The notes: a model not told the origin generated them from the letters alone. DNA of 64,000 nucleotides from Nonomuraea angiospora (GCF_014873145.1 NZ_JADBEK010000001.1:9734001-9798000), one strand, 5' to 3'. Positions 17,801-26,161 are shown, counted from the stretch's first letter. Numbers and translations: made by a program.

Positions 17801-18492
17801 TGCGCTTTCCCCCCTTCCAGGAGCGGCTGCTCCAGGGGGTCCTGCCTGTCTGCGATCGCTACGGCCTGGTGCTCGCAGGCGGATATGCGATCAAGGCGCA
17901 CGGCTTCACCGACCGGCCCAGCAAGGACCTCGACTTCGCCACGGCGCAGGAGACGCCGCTGCCCGAAGTGGCCGACGGCGTCGTTGGAGCGTTCCGGAGC
18001 GCCGGGCTCAGCGCGCGGATCATCGAGGTGACGCCTCGGATGGGACGCCTGATGATCGAGGACGCGGCGACCGGTGAGACCTGCGAATTCGACCTCTTAC
18101 GCGAGGCGTTGCAGGAGCGGCCGACCACCCACGGCCTGCTGAAGGTGCTCGGCCTGGAAGACGCGGTCGGGCTCAAGATGCGAGCGCTGCACGAGCGCAG
18201 CTACGCGCGCGACGTCATCGACATCGCCGCCGTGAGCCATCTCTACGCCTTCCGCGCGCTCGAAAGCCTCGCCAGGGTGCACCACGACGAGTTCTCGCTC
18301 TATGAGCTGGCCTCGCGGCTGGAGGCCGTCGACTTCATGGACGACGAGGAGTTCGAGCGCTACGGCGTCGGCGAGGCGCGGATCAAGGAGATCCGATGCT
18401 TCGCGCTGGACTGGCTGGAGGACATCAAGCTGCGGCGGGCGGATGACGGGGACATCGATTACGACGACCCGGATCTGCCGGACATCGACTGA
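17800..18492 (+). CDS. Nucleotidyltransferase, AbiEii/AbiGii toxin family
   Basis: A 230-residue protein. The motif VLAGGYAIKAHGFTDRPSKDLDFA gives the GG...D-x-D nucleotidyltransferase core, with the third acidic residue probably in ETCEFDLL. GLKMRALHERSYARDVIDI follows, the KxxAlxxRxxxKDxxDi signature of AbiEii relatives. AbiEii toxins act in abortive infection by modifying RNA or tRNA ends. The ATG at 17800 overlaps the preceding gene. Its last 34 bp overlap the convergent SGNH hydrolase gene. Confidence 0.82.
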   Translation: MRFPPFQERLLQGVLPVCDRYGLVLAGGYAIKAHGFTDRPSKDLDFATAQETPLPEVADGVVGAFRSAGLSARIIEVTPRMGRLMIEDAATGETCEFDLLREALQERPTTHGLLKVLGLEDAVGLKMRALHERSYARDVIDIAAVSHLYAFRALESLARVHHDEFSLYELASRLEAVDFMDDEEFERYGVGEARIKEIRCFALDWLEDIKLRRADDGDIDYDDPDLPDID

Positions 18493-19259
18493 TCCCCGCT
18501 GATCACCGGGGTGAGCAGCGGGCGTTTGGCGGTGCGGCCGTCGCCGGAGGAGCGGCCGCGGAGGCGGCGGCCGATCCACGGGCCGGCGAAGGCGGCCAGC
18601 CAGCGCACCTCCGCCGACGCCGCCCGCCAGGCGCCCGGGGCGGGCAGCGGCGTCAGGGGCGCCATCCACGTGTCGTCGCTGCCGGGCAGGTCCAGGGCGT
18701 GTGCGACGGCGGCGGCGAAGCGGGTGTGCCCGGCCGGGCTCGCGTGCAGCCGGTCGGCGCTCCACATCCGGGCGTCCGTGAAGTCGAGCGGGAACGTGTC
18801 CAGCAGCGTGACCCCCGGGCGGGCGGCGGCCTCGCGGATGCGGGCGTTGAAGTCGAGCAGCCTGGGCCGCAGCGGGCGGGCCATCGGCGCGATCCTGGCG
18901 ATGTCGGGGAAGGTCATGGTGACCACGTGCGCGCCCGAGGCGGTCAGCTGGTCGATCATGTCCGCCACGATGCCCGCCACCCTGGCGGCGTCGAAGCCGG
19001 GGCGGATGATGTCGTTCATGCCCGCCATGACCGTGACCAGGTCGGGCCGTAACGCCAGGGCGGCGGGCAGCTGCTCGGCCCGGATCTCGGCCGCCTGGCG
19101 GCCGCGGACCGCGAGGTTGGCGTAGAGCAGGCCGGGGTCGGCGGCGGCCAGGTGCTCGGCGAGGCGGTCGGCCCAGCCGCGGTGGCCGGTGACGTCGTCG
19201 CCGTCGCCGAGGCCCTCGGTCTGGCTGTCGCCGAGGGCGACGTAACGCAGGTAGGTCAT
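18459..19259 (-). CDS. SGNH/GDSL-family hydrolase
   Basis: A 266-residue esterase/lipase-like enzyme. Block I is YVALGDSQTEGLGD with nucleophile Ser, block II glycine is in NLAVRGRQAAEI, block III is MAGMNDIIRPG, and block V is WSADRLHASPAGH with catalytic Asp and His. There is no signal peptide, so it is cytoplasmic. The C-terminal 60 residues are basic and extend beyond the usual fold. The ATG at 19259 overlaps the PadR stop (ATGA), so they form one operon. Confidence 0.9.
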   Translation of the reverse strand: MTYLRYVALGDSQTEGLGDGDDVTGHRGWADRLAEHLAAADPGLLYANLAVRGRQAAEIRAEQLPAALALRPDLVTVMAGMNDIIRPGFDAARVAGIVADMIDQLTASGAHVVTMTFPDIARIAPMARPLRPRLLDFNARIREAAARPGVTLLDTFPLDFTDARMWSADRLHASPAGHTRFAAAVAHALDLPGSDDTWMAPLTPLPAPGAWRAASAEVRWLAAFAGPWIGRRLRGRSSGDGRTAKRPLLTPVISGDQSMSGRSGSS

Positions 19260-19831
19260 GACTTCGTCCTCTCCGCGCGGGCCGCGCGGTCGGTCAGGGT
19301 CCGGGCGGTCTCCAGGCACCAGTCGCGCATCTCGCGTTCCAGGCGGCAGCCGGCCAGGCAGGACAGGTAGGGGCCGACGTGCTCGCCCCGGCGCAGGAAC
19401 GTCTCCTCGTCCTGGTCGCCGCGCAGGCGCAGGAGGGTCTGCTCGAAGAAGGCGAGCTTGACCGCGGCCTCCTCGGCCCGTTCCCGGAGCTGCTCGATCA
19501 CGGGCCCCGGGTCGACGTGGTCCACGGCGTGTACTTTGACGGCGAGGTCGTCGCGGATGAGCAGGGGCTTGGGCGGGGTCGCGGCGAAGGCGGCCAGCTC
19601 GGCGGCCCCGGCCTCGGTGACCGTGAACACCCGCTTGTTGGGCCGGCCCGTCTGGACGACCTCCCGGCCCGCGATCAGCCCGTGGGCCTCCAGCTTGGTC
19701 AGCTCCGCGTAGAGCTGCTGGGGGGCGGCGTACCAGAAGTTGGAGACGCCGACGTCGAAGATCTTGGTGAGCTGGTAGCCGCTGTATTCGCCGCCGAGCA
19801 GGGCCGCCAGCACGGCATGCCTCAGAGCCAT
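19256..19831 (-). CDS. PadR-family transcriptional regulator
   Basis: A 191-residue regulator. The N-terminal winged helix is AVLAALLGGEYSGYQLTKIFDVGVSNFWYAAPQQLYAELTKLEAHGLI. A C-terminal helical domain (Vir_C-like) carries dimerisation coiled segments. ATG at 19831. It is the first gene of the operon with the SGNH hydrolase. A perfect 14-bp inverted repeat lies 2 bp upstream of the start, indicating autoregulation. Confidence 0.9.
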   Translation of the reverse strand: MALRHAVLAALLGGEYSGYQLTKIFDVGVSNFWYAAPQQLYAELTKLEAHGLIAGREVVQTGRPNKRVFTVTEAGAAELAAFAATPPKPLLIRDDLAVKVHAVDHVDPGPVIEQLRERAEEAAVKLAFFEQTLLRLRGDQDEETFLRRGEHVGPYLSCLAGCRLEREMRDWCLETARTLTDRAARAERTKS

Positions 19832-19833
19832 GA

Positions 19834-19869
19834 ATAGTCATGTCCATGAGTAGTCATGGACATGACTAT
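19834..19869. promoter_or_regulatory. PadR operator, perfect 14-bp inverted repeat
   Basis: ATAGTCATGTCCAT (19834-19847) and ATGGACATGACTAT (19856-19869) are exact inverted copies around an 8-bp spacer. The unit TAGTCATG also recurs as a direct copy at 19851-19858. The position immediately before the padR start suggests autorepression. Confidence 0.75.
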
Positions 19870-19890
19870 AGAGGCGGAGGCGTGCGGACG

Positions 19891-21420
19891 CTAGAGGGTG
19901 GCCACCGAGCGGAGGGCCAGGCCCGCGCCGAGCAGCACCACCATCGCGGCCGTGCCCACCGGGGCCAGGCCCGAGAGCCTGGCGGCCAGGCGACGACCGG
20001 CCGAGGCGCGCTGTTCCAGGCGGTCCACCAGCTTGACCAGCAGGAGGCCGGTGGCGGTGAGGGTGGCGGCCATGCCGATGCCGTACGCGGTCACCAGCGC
20101 CACGCCGAACCAGGTGCGGCCGAGCGCGATGGCGCCGAGGAGCACGACGAGGGCCGACGGGCTGGGGACGAGCCCGCCCGCGACGCCGAGACCCACCAGC
20201 CCTGCCCGCTTTGTCCCCTCCTCGCCGCCGTGACCGTGCCCGTGCCCATGACCGTGCCCATGACCGTGCCCGTGACCGTGCCCGTGACCGTGGCCGTGCG
20301 GGGAGGTGTCGCGGCGGGCGTTCAGGAGGAGGCGGAAGCCGATGACGGCGATCAGCGCGCCGCTGGCCACCCCCAGCCACGCCAGCACGGACTCGCCCGC
20401 CAGCGCCGTGAACGCGCTCAGCAGCAGCCCCACCACCAGCACCCCGACCGTGTGCGTGGCCGTCACCGTCGCGCCCACCACGAGCGCGTCGCGCGGGCGC
20501 CCGCGCCGCCCGGCCAGGTACGCGGCCATGATGGTCTTGCCGTGCCCGGGGATCAGCGCGTGCCCGGCGCCCAGCACCACGGCCAGCCCGACCGCCAGCA
20601 GCCCGAGCGGGAGCGTCAGCGAGTCGGAGCCGATCAGCCCGGCGAACGTCCGGTCCAGGGCGGCCAGCGCGTCCCCGATCGGCCCGCCGGCGCCGATCCC
20701 GCCGGCGCCGATCCCGCCGGCGCCGATCCCGCCGGACCCGATCCCGCCGGACCCGGTGCCGCCGGACCCGGTGCCGCCGGGCGCGCCGGAGCCGTCCTGG
20801 CCGGGCAGGCCCGCGCCGGGCGTGACGGTGATCGTCGCGGTGCGCTGGTCGAGCGGATCGGCCAGCAGGTCCTCGGGGTAGGCGTGCAGCTCCTTGCTCA
20901 CGCTCACCGGCGGCACCGACGAGCGGACCAGGCGCACCCCGTCGCCCACCGCCGTGATCTCCCGCCAGCCGATCCTGTCCTGCTCGAACCCGTCGGCGAA
21001 CTCCACGGCCCCCGAGACCCGGACTTCGGCCACGAGCCGGCAGGTCAGGCGGCTGGTCTGGAGCCCCCCTTGGCCGGGGGCGTAGGCGAAGCCGGAGCCG
21101 GCCACCCGCCACGGCACCTCCGTGCCCGCCACCGTGAGCCGCTGGGCGGCGGCCAGGGCGCCGCAGCGGCGGGCCGCGTACGAGGCGTCCACCTGCGGCT
21201 CGGCCTGCAGCGTGGGCAGTTCGGCCGCGTCCACGACGGCGAGGTTGCGCACGTCGGAGGGCGAGATCCGCAGCCCGTTGTAGTGGTTGACGGTGAAGTT
21301 GCCCAGCGGGTGCATCGCCACGGGCGCCGCCTTGGCCGCGGCGACGAGGACGACGCTCAGGCCCGTCGACAGCACCAGCCCCATCGCGACGGACAGCAGG
21401 CCGAGCCGGATGACTCTCAT
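19891..21420 (-). CDS. NicO/RcnA-type nickel-cobalt transporter with His-Gly loop
   Basis: A 509-residue membrane protein. A signal-like first segment is followed by a periplasmic-type region of about 200 residues. A glycine-rich linker made of GSGGIGAGG repeats then leads to a six-helix permease domain with HALIPGHGKTIMAAYLAG and THTVGVLVVGLLL, the RcnA/NicO motifs. A cytoplasmic loop carries 12 His alternating with Gly, a likely metal buffer. Metal efflux or uptake of Ni/Co is inferred from the family. It overlaps the end of the TPR-protein gene by 4 bp, so it is the last gene of the DUF4331-TPR-NicO unit. Confidence 0.85.
   Translation of the reverse strand: MRVIRLGLLSVAMGLVLSTGLSVVLVAAAKAAPVAMHPLGNFTVNHYNGLRISPSDVRNLAVVDAAELPTLQAEPQVDASYAARRCGALAAAQRLTVAGTEVPWRVAGSGFAYAPGQGGLQTSRLTCRLVAEVRVSGAVEFADGFEQDRIGWREITAVGDGVRLVRSSVPPVSVSKELHAYPEDLLADPLDQRTATITVTPGAGLPGQDGSGAPGGTGSGGTGSGGIGSGGIGAGGIGAGGIGAGGPIGDALAALDRTFAGLIGSDSLTLPLGLLAVGLAVVLGAGHALIPGHGKTIMAAYLAGRRGRPRDALVVGATVTATHTVGVLVVGLLLSAFTALAGESVLAWLGVASGALIAVIGFRLLLNARRDTSPHGHGHGHGHGHGHGHGHGHGHGHGGEEGTKRAGLVGLGVAGGLVPSPSALVVLLGAIALGRTWFGVALVTAYGIGMAATLTATGLLLVKLVDRLEQRASAGRRLAARLSGLAPVGTAAMVVLLGAGLALRSVATL
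20230..20298 (-). repeat. His-Gly codon repeat
   Basis: A 69-bp low-complexity tract on the reverse strand encodes 12 His and 11 Gly alternating, with synonymous variation (CAC/CAT, GGT/GGG/GGC). It lies inside the NicO-type gene and is probably length-variable between strains. Confidence 0.85.
20686..20775 (-). repeat. Six tandem 15-bp units (Gly-rich linker)
   Basis: On the plus strand, units 20686-20700, 20701-20715 and 20716-20730 are identical (GCCGGCGCCGATCCC). Units 20731-20745, 20746-20760 and 20761-20775 differ at a few bases. They encode a Gly/Ile/Ser/Thr-rich linker of the NicO-type protein. Confidence 0.88.
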
Positions 21421-22616
21421 GAGAACCTCGCCAGTGCGGACAATGTCGGGTCGAAGCCGGCGTCCACCTTGACGGACCGGCCCAGCGCCTGCTCGATCTT
21501 GGCGCGGTGATACTTCAGCAGCGGGTTCCGCCAGCCGGTCGCCGTGGCCTTCTCGGCGTACGGGAGCGCCTCGGCCGGCTTGCCCGCCTTGAACAGGGCC
21601 CAGGCGAGGGCGTCGGCGGCGACCAGGTTCGGGTTGCGCGCGTACTCGGCCCTGGCGTGCTCGACCGCCCGCGCCGGGTCCCCGTGGTCGGCCTCGAACT
21701 CGGCCCAGGTCAGGTCGTCACGCACGCCCGCGGCCCGGAACAGCTCGCGCTGCGCCCTCAGCAGGGTCCAGTCGGCGGGCCGGCCCGCCTTGATCCGGGT
21801 CTCGCCCTGCTCGATCAGGTATTGGGGGAGCGGGAGGCGTTCGACGACGCTCTGGTAGAGGCCCAGCGCCTCGGTCAGCCGGCCGCTCAGCGCGGCGGTC
21901 CTGGCCTGGCCCGCGAGCGCCGGGGTGTAGCCGGGGTAGGCCTGCAGGGCCTTGGCGTACCAGCCGGCCGCCGTGGCCAGGTCGCCGGAGTGCAGGGCCA
22001 GCTCGCCCAGGTAGTAGCGGGCGTAGGCGAGGTCGGCCGGCTGCCACGCGTCGTTCTCCGCCATTTCGAGGTATTCGCGGGCTTTGGCCGTGTCGCCGCG
22101 CAGCTCGGCCGCGTACGAGGCGCGGGCGAAGGCCGCGACTCCCGGGCGCAGGCCCAGCATCTCGTCCACGGCCCGCCGCGCCCCGCGCAGGTCCCCGAGC
22201 TGGGTCCGCGCGTCGGCCAGCACGCCGTAGGCCGGGGCGCCGTACGGGTTGACGTCGATCGCGCGCTCGGCCAGCCGCACCGCCTCGGCGAACTCGTGGC
22301 GCCCGGCGGCCAGCGCCGCCTGGCCGGTGAGCACCGCGTCGTCCTCGGCCTTGAGCCTGGCGGCGGTGGCGATCGCGCCCTCCGCCTTGGTGTAGTACGA
22401 CGGGTCGCCGGTGGTCCTGGCCTGGTCGACGTACTGGGAGGCGAGCTGGGCCCAGCCGCGGTAGTCGCCCGGCAGGCGCTTGAGCCGATCCTGCAGCGTC
22501 TCGGTGAACGGCTTGTCCGCCACCGGCCCCGGCGCGGGCGCCGCCGAGAACGACAGGATCGTGAAGGTCATGGCCCCGATGAGGGCAAGCCCGGCGAAGA
22601 TCACGAAGGCACGCAT
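21417..22616 (-). CDS. Membrane-anchored tetratricopeptide-repeat protein
   Basis: A 399-residue protein. One N-terminal membrane helix (AFVIFAGLALIGAMTFTILSF) is followed by an array of TPR units, such as ALAAGRHEFAEAVRLAERAIDVNPYGAPAYGVLADARTQLGDLRGA and later LYQSVVERLP and ALAWALFKAGKPAEALPYAEKA. It is probably an extracytoplasmic scaffold. The ATG at 22616 has GGAG 7 bp upstream. It sits between the DUF4331 gene and the NicO-type transporter, which it overlaps by 4 bp. Role unknown. Confidence 0.85.
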   Translation of the reverse strand: MRAFVIFAGLALIGAMTFTILSFSAAPAPGPVADKPFTETLQDRLKRLPGDYRGWAQLASQYVDQARTTGDPSYYTKAEGAIATAARLKAEDDAVLTGQAALAAGRHEFAEAVRLAERAIDVNPYGAPAYGVLADARTQLGDLRGARRAVDEMLGLRPGVAAFARASYAAELRGDTAKAREYLEMAENDAWQPADLAYARYYLGELALHSGDLATAAGWYAKALQAYPGYTPALAGQARTAALSGRLTEALGLYQSVVERLPLPQYLIEQGETRIKAGRPADWTLLRAQRELFRAAGVRDDLTWAEFEADHGDPARAVEHARAEYARNPNLVAADALAWALFKAGKPAEALPYAEKATATGWRNPLLKYHRAKIEQALGRSVKVDAGFDPTLSALARFS

Positions 22617-22645
22617 GTCCAAGGCTCCAGGGTGCTGGGGGAGTC

Positions 22646-22724
22646 GGCCGGCCGGCCGTGACGGGGGGCACGGCCGGCCGGCCTCAGGTGGGCGGCAGAC
22701 GGTGGGAGACGGGTGTCTGCCGCC
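22646..22724. other. Two inverted repeats between the DUF4331 and TPR genes
   Basis: The first has a perfect 15-bp stem: GGCCGGCCGGCCGTG (22646-22660) with CACGGCCGGCCGGCC (22669-22683). The second has a 10-bp stem: GGCGGCAGAC (22691-22700) with GTCTGCCGCC (22715-22724). With the terminator at 22733-22765 they form three hairpins in 120 bp. They could limit read-through from DUF4331 into the TPR and NicO genes or stabilise mRNA ends. Confidence 0.6.
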
Positions 22725-22732
22725 GGGGGGCT

Positions 22733-22765
22733 GACCGGCCCGCTTGGAGAGGGAGCGGGCCGGTC
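22733..22765 (-). terminator. Hairpin directly after the DUF4331 gene
   Basis: GACCGGCCCGCT (22733-22744) pairs perfectly with AGCGGGCCGGTC (22754-22765) around a 9-nt loop. It starts 6 bp past the stop codon. There is no U-tract, so it may be an attenuating or stabilising stem rather than a full terminator. Confidence 0.6.
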
Positions 22766-22771
22766 GGGGAG

Positions 22772-24148
22772 TCAGCGCTGGTTCACCGCGACGTTGCCGG
22801 GCAGCGGGATGTACGGGAACGCCTGGAGGATCGGCTTGTCGTTCCTGTCCACCTTGTCCGTCAGCCCGGGCACGAGCTTGCCGGTCACCGCGGCGCCCGC
22901 CACGGCCTGCAGCGCGATGTCCACGACGTCGTCGGAGAGCCGGCGGCCGTTCGGGAACCCCTGCAGGTCGCCGGCCAGCACGCCGAGGCGGTTCGGGTCC
23001 TTCGCGGGCGGGATGGCCATGTTCAGCCGCAGCATCTCGGCGGGGCGCAGCTTGCCCGCGTCCTTGTTGAGCACCTGCGAGTTCAGGTCGGCCTTGATCG
23101 GGCCGTTCTGCTTGGCGATGCCGGTCAGGAAGATCTCGACCAGGTCGTCGCGCGGGGTCGCGGGGGCCTTGATGCCGTAGATGGCCTCCAGCAGCCTGGC
23201 CACCTCGGGGTCGGTGACCCGCTTGACCAGCGGCGCCACGTCGGCGTCCCGCTCCGGGGGCAGGGCGTTGAAGGCGTCCTTGAGCCCGGCGGGCGATACG
23301 ACCTCGTTCACCAGCGGGTTGCACAGGCGCGAGACCTGCACGTACCTGCTGCCGTTGAACTTGTCGGTGGTCGAGCAGACGCCGATCACCGGGTTGCGCC
23401 TGACGTCGCCCTTGAGCGCCAGCTCGGAGGAGGGCACCTGGAGGGCCACGCTGTTCACGTTGTAGCCCCTGGTGGTGTCCTGGCCGACCTCGGACAGGTT
23501 GCCGCCGTAGAGCAGGTCGAACACGCGCAGGTCCAGGAAGAACGCCTCGTCCGCCTGGCCGGCGAACGTCTTGCCGCCGCCGGGCAGGCTCTTGACGGAC
23601 TGGGCGCGCAGGGTGCCGTAGTCGGGCATCGAGGCCGGACCGACGTTGCTCGGCGCCACGATGCCGTCGTGGACCAGTGTCCGGACGCCGCTGTGGGTGA
23701 TCCTCCTGAGCGTGTAGCGCTGGCGGAAGAGCAGGTTCGGGTCGTCGAGCGAGGTGACGGGGCCGTTGTTGTAGAGGAACGTGGTGTTGCCGCGCTTGTC
23801 CTCGTTGCGGAACGTCCACTCGTACGTGATGTCGGGCCTGGCGTCGCCGTCGTTGTCGATCTTTATGTTGTAGCGGGACTTCGTGGCGAACGGGTAGAAG
23901 TTCGGGCCGCCGTGGGGCTCCTCGAACGGGATCCAGTTGGCCAGCAGGGTCACCGTGTCGGCCTTGTCGGGGCTCACGAACGCGTACACGTCCGTGTTGT
24001 CGTGCTGGGGGTCGCCCGCGATCATGGGGGCCTCGCGGTGCGAGGAAGCGATGCCGGAGTCGGTGCGGAGCACGGCCAACGACGACGCGGCGACAGCTGC
24101 GGCGAGGCCAAGTCCGACGAGAGCGCGCCGGTTGATCCGGAGCTCCAT
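22772..24148 (-). CDS. DUF4331 domain-containing secreted protein
   Basis: A 458-residue exported protein. The N-terminus has arginines and a hydrophobic core (RRALVGLGLAAAVAASSLAVL), consistent with a Sec- or Tat-type signal. The mature chain begins near ASSHREAPMIAGDPQHDNTDVYAFVSPD, the DUF4331 hallmark. It is rich in Asp/Asn, suggesting cation binding, but no function is established for the family. The ATG at 24148 follows CGAAAGGA. It is the first gene of the DUF4331 - TPR - NicO group. Confidence 0.88.
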   Translation of the reverse strand: MELRINRRALVGLGLAAAVAASSLAVLRTDSGIASSHREAPMIAGDPQHDNTDVYAFVSPDKADTVTLLANWIPFEEPHGGPNFYPFATKSRYNIKIDNDGDARPDITYEWTFRNEDKRGNTTFLYNNGPVTSLDDPNLLFRQRYTLRRITHSGVRTLVHDGIVAPSNVGPASMPDYGTLRAQSVKSLPGGGKTFAGQADEAFFLDLRVFDLLYGGNLSEVGQDTTRGYNVNSVALQVPSSELALKGDVRRNPVIGVCSTTDKFNGSRYVQVSRLCNPLVNEVVSPAGLKDAFNALPPERDADVAPLVKRVTDPEVARLLEAIYGIKAPATPRDDLVEIFLTGIAKQNGPIKADLNSQVLNKDAGKLRPAEMLRLNMAIPPAKDPNRLGVLAGDLQGFPNGRRLSDDVVDIALQAVAGAAVTGKLVPGLTDKVDRNDKPILQAFPYIPLPGNVAVNQR

Positions 24149-24262
24149 TTTCGGTCCTTTCGGAAGGGCTGATCGTTTTACTGCGAGGTTCCGGCCGGGT
24201 TCCTCGACGCCCTATTCGTCCGCCGGACGCTTCCGGATGTCGGCTCCTCCTCAAGAATGAGG

Positions 24263-24305
24263 GTCAACGAAAGTTGACATACTTAGGTCGTCAATTTAGG
24301 TTGAC
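24263..24305 (+). promoter_or_regulatory. Promoter with two overlapping dyad operators
   Basis: A sigma-70-like promoter is visible: TTGACA (24274-24279), 17-bp spacer, TAGGTT (24297-24302). Two related inverted repeats cover its elements: GTCAAC-gaaa-GTTGAC (24263-24278) over -35, and GTCAA-tttagg-TTGAC (24290-24305) over -10. It would drive the ABC exporter gene under repression by an unlinked regulator. Confidence 0.65.
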
Positions 24306-24378
24306 CCTGTCGAAGCGGTGCGGATCGCGCGGTCCCGTTCGTTGGAGCAAGTCGAGACATGTCGTGGAAGGAGATGTG

Positions 24379-26085
24379 GTGGTCAAGGAGTTGCTCTCCC
24401 ACGTCCGCCCGCACCGGAAGATCCTGATCCTGGGCGGGTTATTGGGCTTGATCGGCTCGGCGGCGGGCCTCGCCATGCCGTTGCTGGCCAAATACGTCGT
24501 GGACGCGTTCGGCGAGACCGGCTCGATGGCCGGGCCGTTGCTGGGGCTGACCGCGGCGGTGCTGATCGGCGCGGTCGTGTCGGCCGCCGGAAGCTATCTG
24601 ATGGAGCGCACGGGCGAGGGCATCGTGCTCGGCGCCCGGCGCAAGCTCGTGGACCGGATGCTGCGCCTCAAGGTCGCCGACGTGGACCGGCTCAAGCCCG
24701 GCGACCTGCTGTCGCGGGTGACGGGTGACACGACCTTGCTGCGGGCGGTGCTGACCAACGGGATCGTCGAGTCCGTCAGCGCCACGTTCATGCTGGTCGG
24801 GGCCATCATCATGATGGCGACCATGGACGGCGTGCTGCTGCTGGTCACGCTGCTCGTGGTGGTGGTGATCGGCGGGCTCGTCGCGCTGATCATGCCGAGG
24901 ATCCAGCGGGCGCAGACCCACGCCCAGGAGGCCGTGGGCGAGATGGGGGCCGTGCTGGACCGGGCGCTGCAGGCGTACCGGACCGTCAAGGCCAGCGGCG
25001 CGGAGGAGCGGGAGATCGCGGTGGTCGGCGACGCGGCGGTGCGCGCCCGCGACCGGGGGCTGCAGGTCGCCGGGTGGACGTCGCTCGCGGGAGTGGCGAC
25101 GTGGATGGCGGTGCAGATCGCGTTCCTCGCCGTGCTGGCCGTCGGCGGGGCCAGGGTCGCGTCGGGCACGCTGGAGGTGTCGTCGCTGATCGCGTTCCTG
25201 CTCTACCTGTTCTACCTGGTGCCGCCGATCGGGCAGCTCGTCCAGGGCGGCGTCCAGCTCCAGCAGGGGCTGGCCGCGATGAAGCGGATCAAGGAGATCG
25301 AGGACCTGCCCGCCGAGCCGGTCGGCGCCGCCGTCGCGGGGACCGCCGAGCCGGTCGGGGTGAGGTTCCAGGACGTGGTCTTCAAGTACGGCGACGACCG
25401 GCCGACCGTGCACGACGGGGTCACCTTCGAGGTGCCGCCCGGCGGGCTGACCGCGCTGGTGGGGCCGTCGGGCGCGGGCAAGTCGACGGTGTTCGCGCTG
25501 ATCGAGCGCTTCTACGACCACCAGAAGGGGCTCATCGCCGTCGGCGGGCGCGACATCCGCGACTGGCCGCTGGGCGAGCTGCGCGCCGCCCTCGGGTACG
25601 TCGAGCAGGACGCCCCCGTGCTGGCCGGCACCCTCAGGGAGAACCTGCTCTTCGCCGCCCAGGACGCCACCGAGGACGAGCTGCGCCGGGCCGTCGCCCG
25701 TACCAGGCTCGACGACCTGGTGGACAGGCTGCCCGAAGGGCTGGAGACGCCGGTCGGGCACCGCGGCGTGCTGCTGTCGGGCGGCGAGCGCCAGCGCGTC
25801 GCCATCGCCAGGGCGCTGCTGCGCAAGCCCCGGCTGCTGCTGCTCGACGAGGCCACCTCCCAGCTCGACGCGGTCAACGAGCTGCGGCTGCGCGAGGTCA
25901 TCGCCGAGGTGGCCACGGAGACGACCGTGCTGGTGATCGCCCACCGGCTGTCCACCGTGACGAACGCGGACCGGATCGTGGTCATGGAAGGGGGCGGCGT
26001 ACGGGCGGTCGGGACGCACGAATCGCTGGTCGGGGAGGACGAGCTCTACAGGGAGCTGGCCGCCACCCAGTTCCTCGTCAGTTAA
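24379..26085 (+). CDS. ABC exporter, fused permease and ATPase
   Basis: A 568-residue half-transporter. An N-terminal six-helix domain (about 1-300) is followed by the ATPase domain: Walker A GPSGAGKST (about 361), Q-loop region GYVEQDAPVLAGT, signature LLSGGERQR (about 465) and Walker B LLLLDEATSQLD. It would work as a homodimer in drug or lipid export; the substrate is unknown. Start GTG at 24379 is chosen because AAGGAG lies 5 bp upstream; GTG at 24376 is too close. No partner half-transporter is adjacent. Confidence 0.9.
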   Translation: MVKELLSHVRPHRKILILGGLLGLIGSAAGLAMPLLAKYVVDAFGETGSMAGPLLGLTAAVLIGAVVSAAGSYLMERTGEGIVLGARRKLVDRMLRLKVADVDRLKPGDLLSRVTGDTTLLRAVLTNGIVESVSATFMLVGAIIMMATMDGVLLLVTLLVVVVIGGLVALIMPRIQRAQTHAQEAVGEMGAVLDRALQAYRTVKASGAEEREIAVVGDAAVRARDRGLQVAGWTSLAGVATWMAVQIAFLAVLAVGGARVASGTLEVSSLIAFLLYLFYLVPPIGQLVQGGVQLQQGLAAMKRIKEIEDLPAEPVGAAVAGTAEPVGVRFQDVVFKYGDDRPTVHDGVTFEVPPGGLTALVGPSGAGKSTVFALIERFYDHQKGLIAVGGRDIRDWPLGELRAALGYVEQDAPVLAGTLRENLLFAAQDATEDELRRAVARTRLDDLVDRLPEGLETPVGHRGVLLSGGERQRVAIARALLRKPRLLLLDEATSQLDAVNELRLREVIAEVATETTVLVIAHRLSTVTNADRIVVMEGGGVRAVGTHESLVGEDELYRELAATQFLVS

Positions 26086-26161
26086 TCCATGTAGGCGCGG
26101 GCTCCGCTGCCTGCAACGGCCCGCTGAGACGCGGTCCGTTGTACTCTGCGGGTGACATATG

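Noticed and set aside
20221..20310. Repeat tract resembling a CRISPR array
   Set aside because: It is an in-frame His-Gly codon repeat without spacers.
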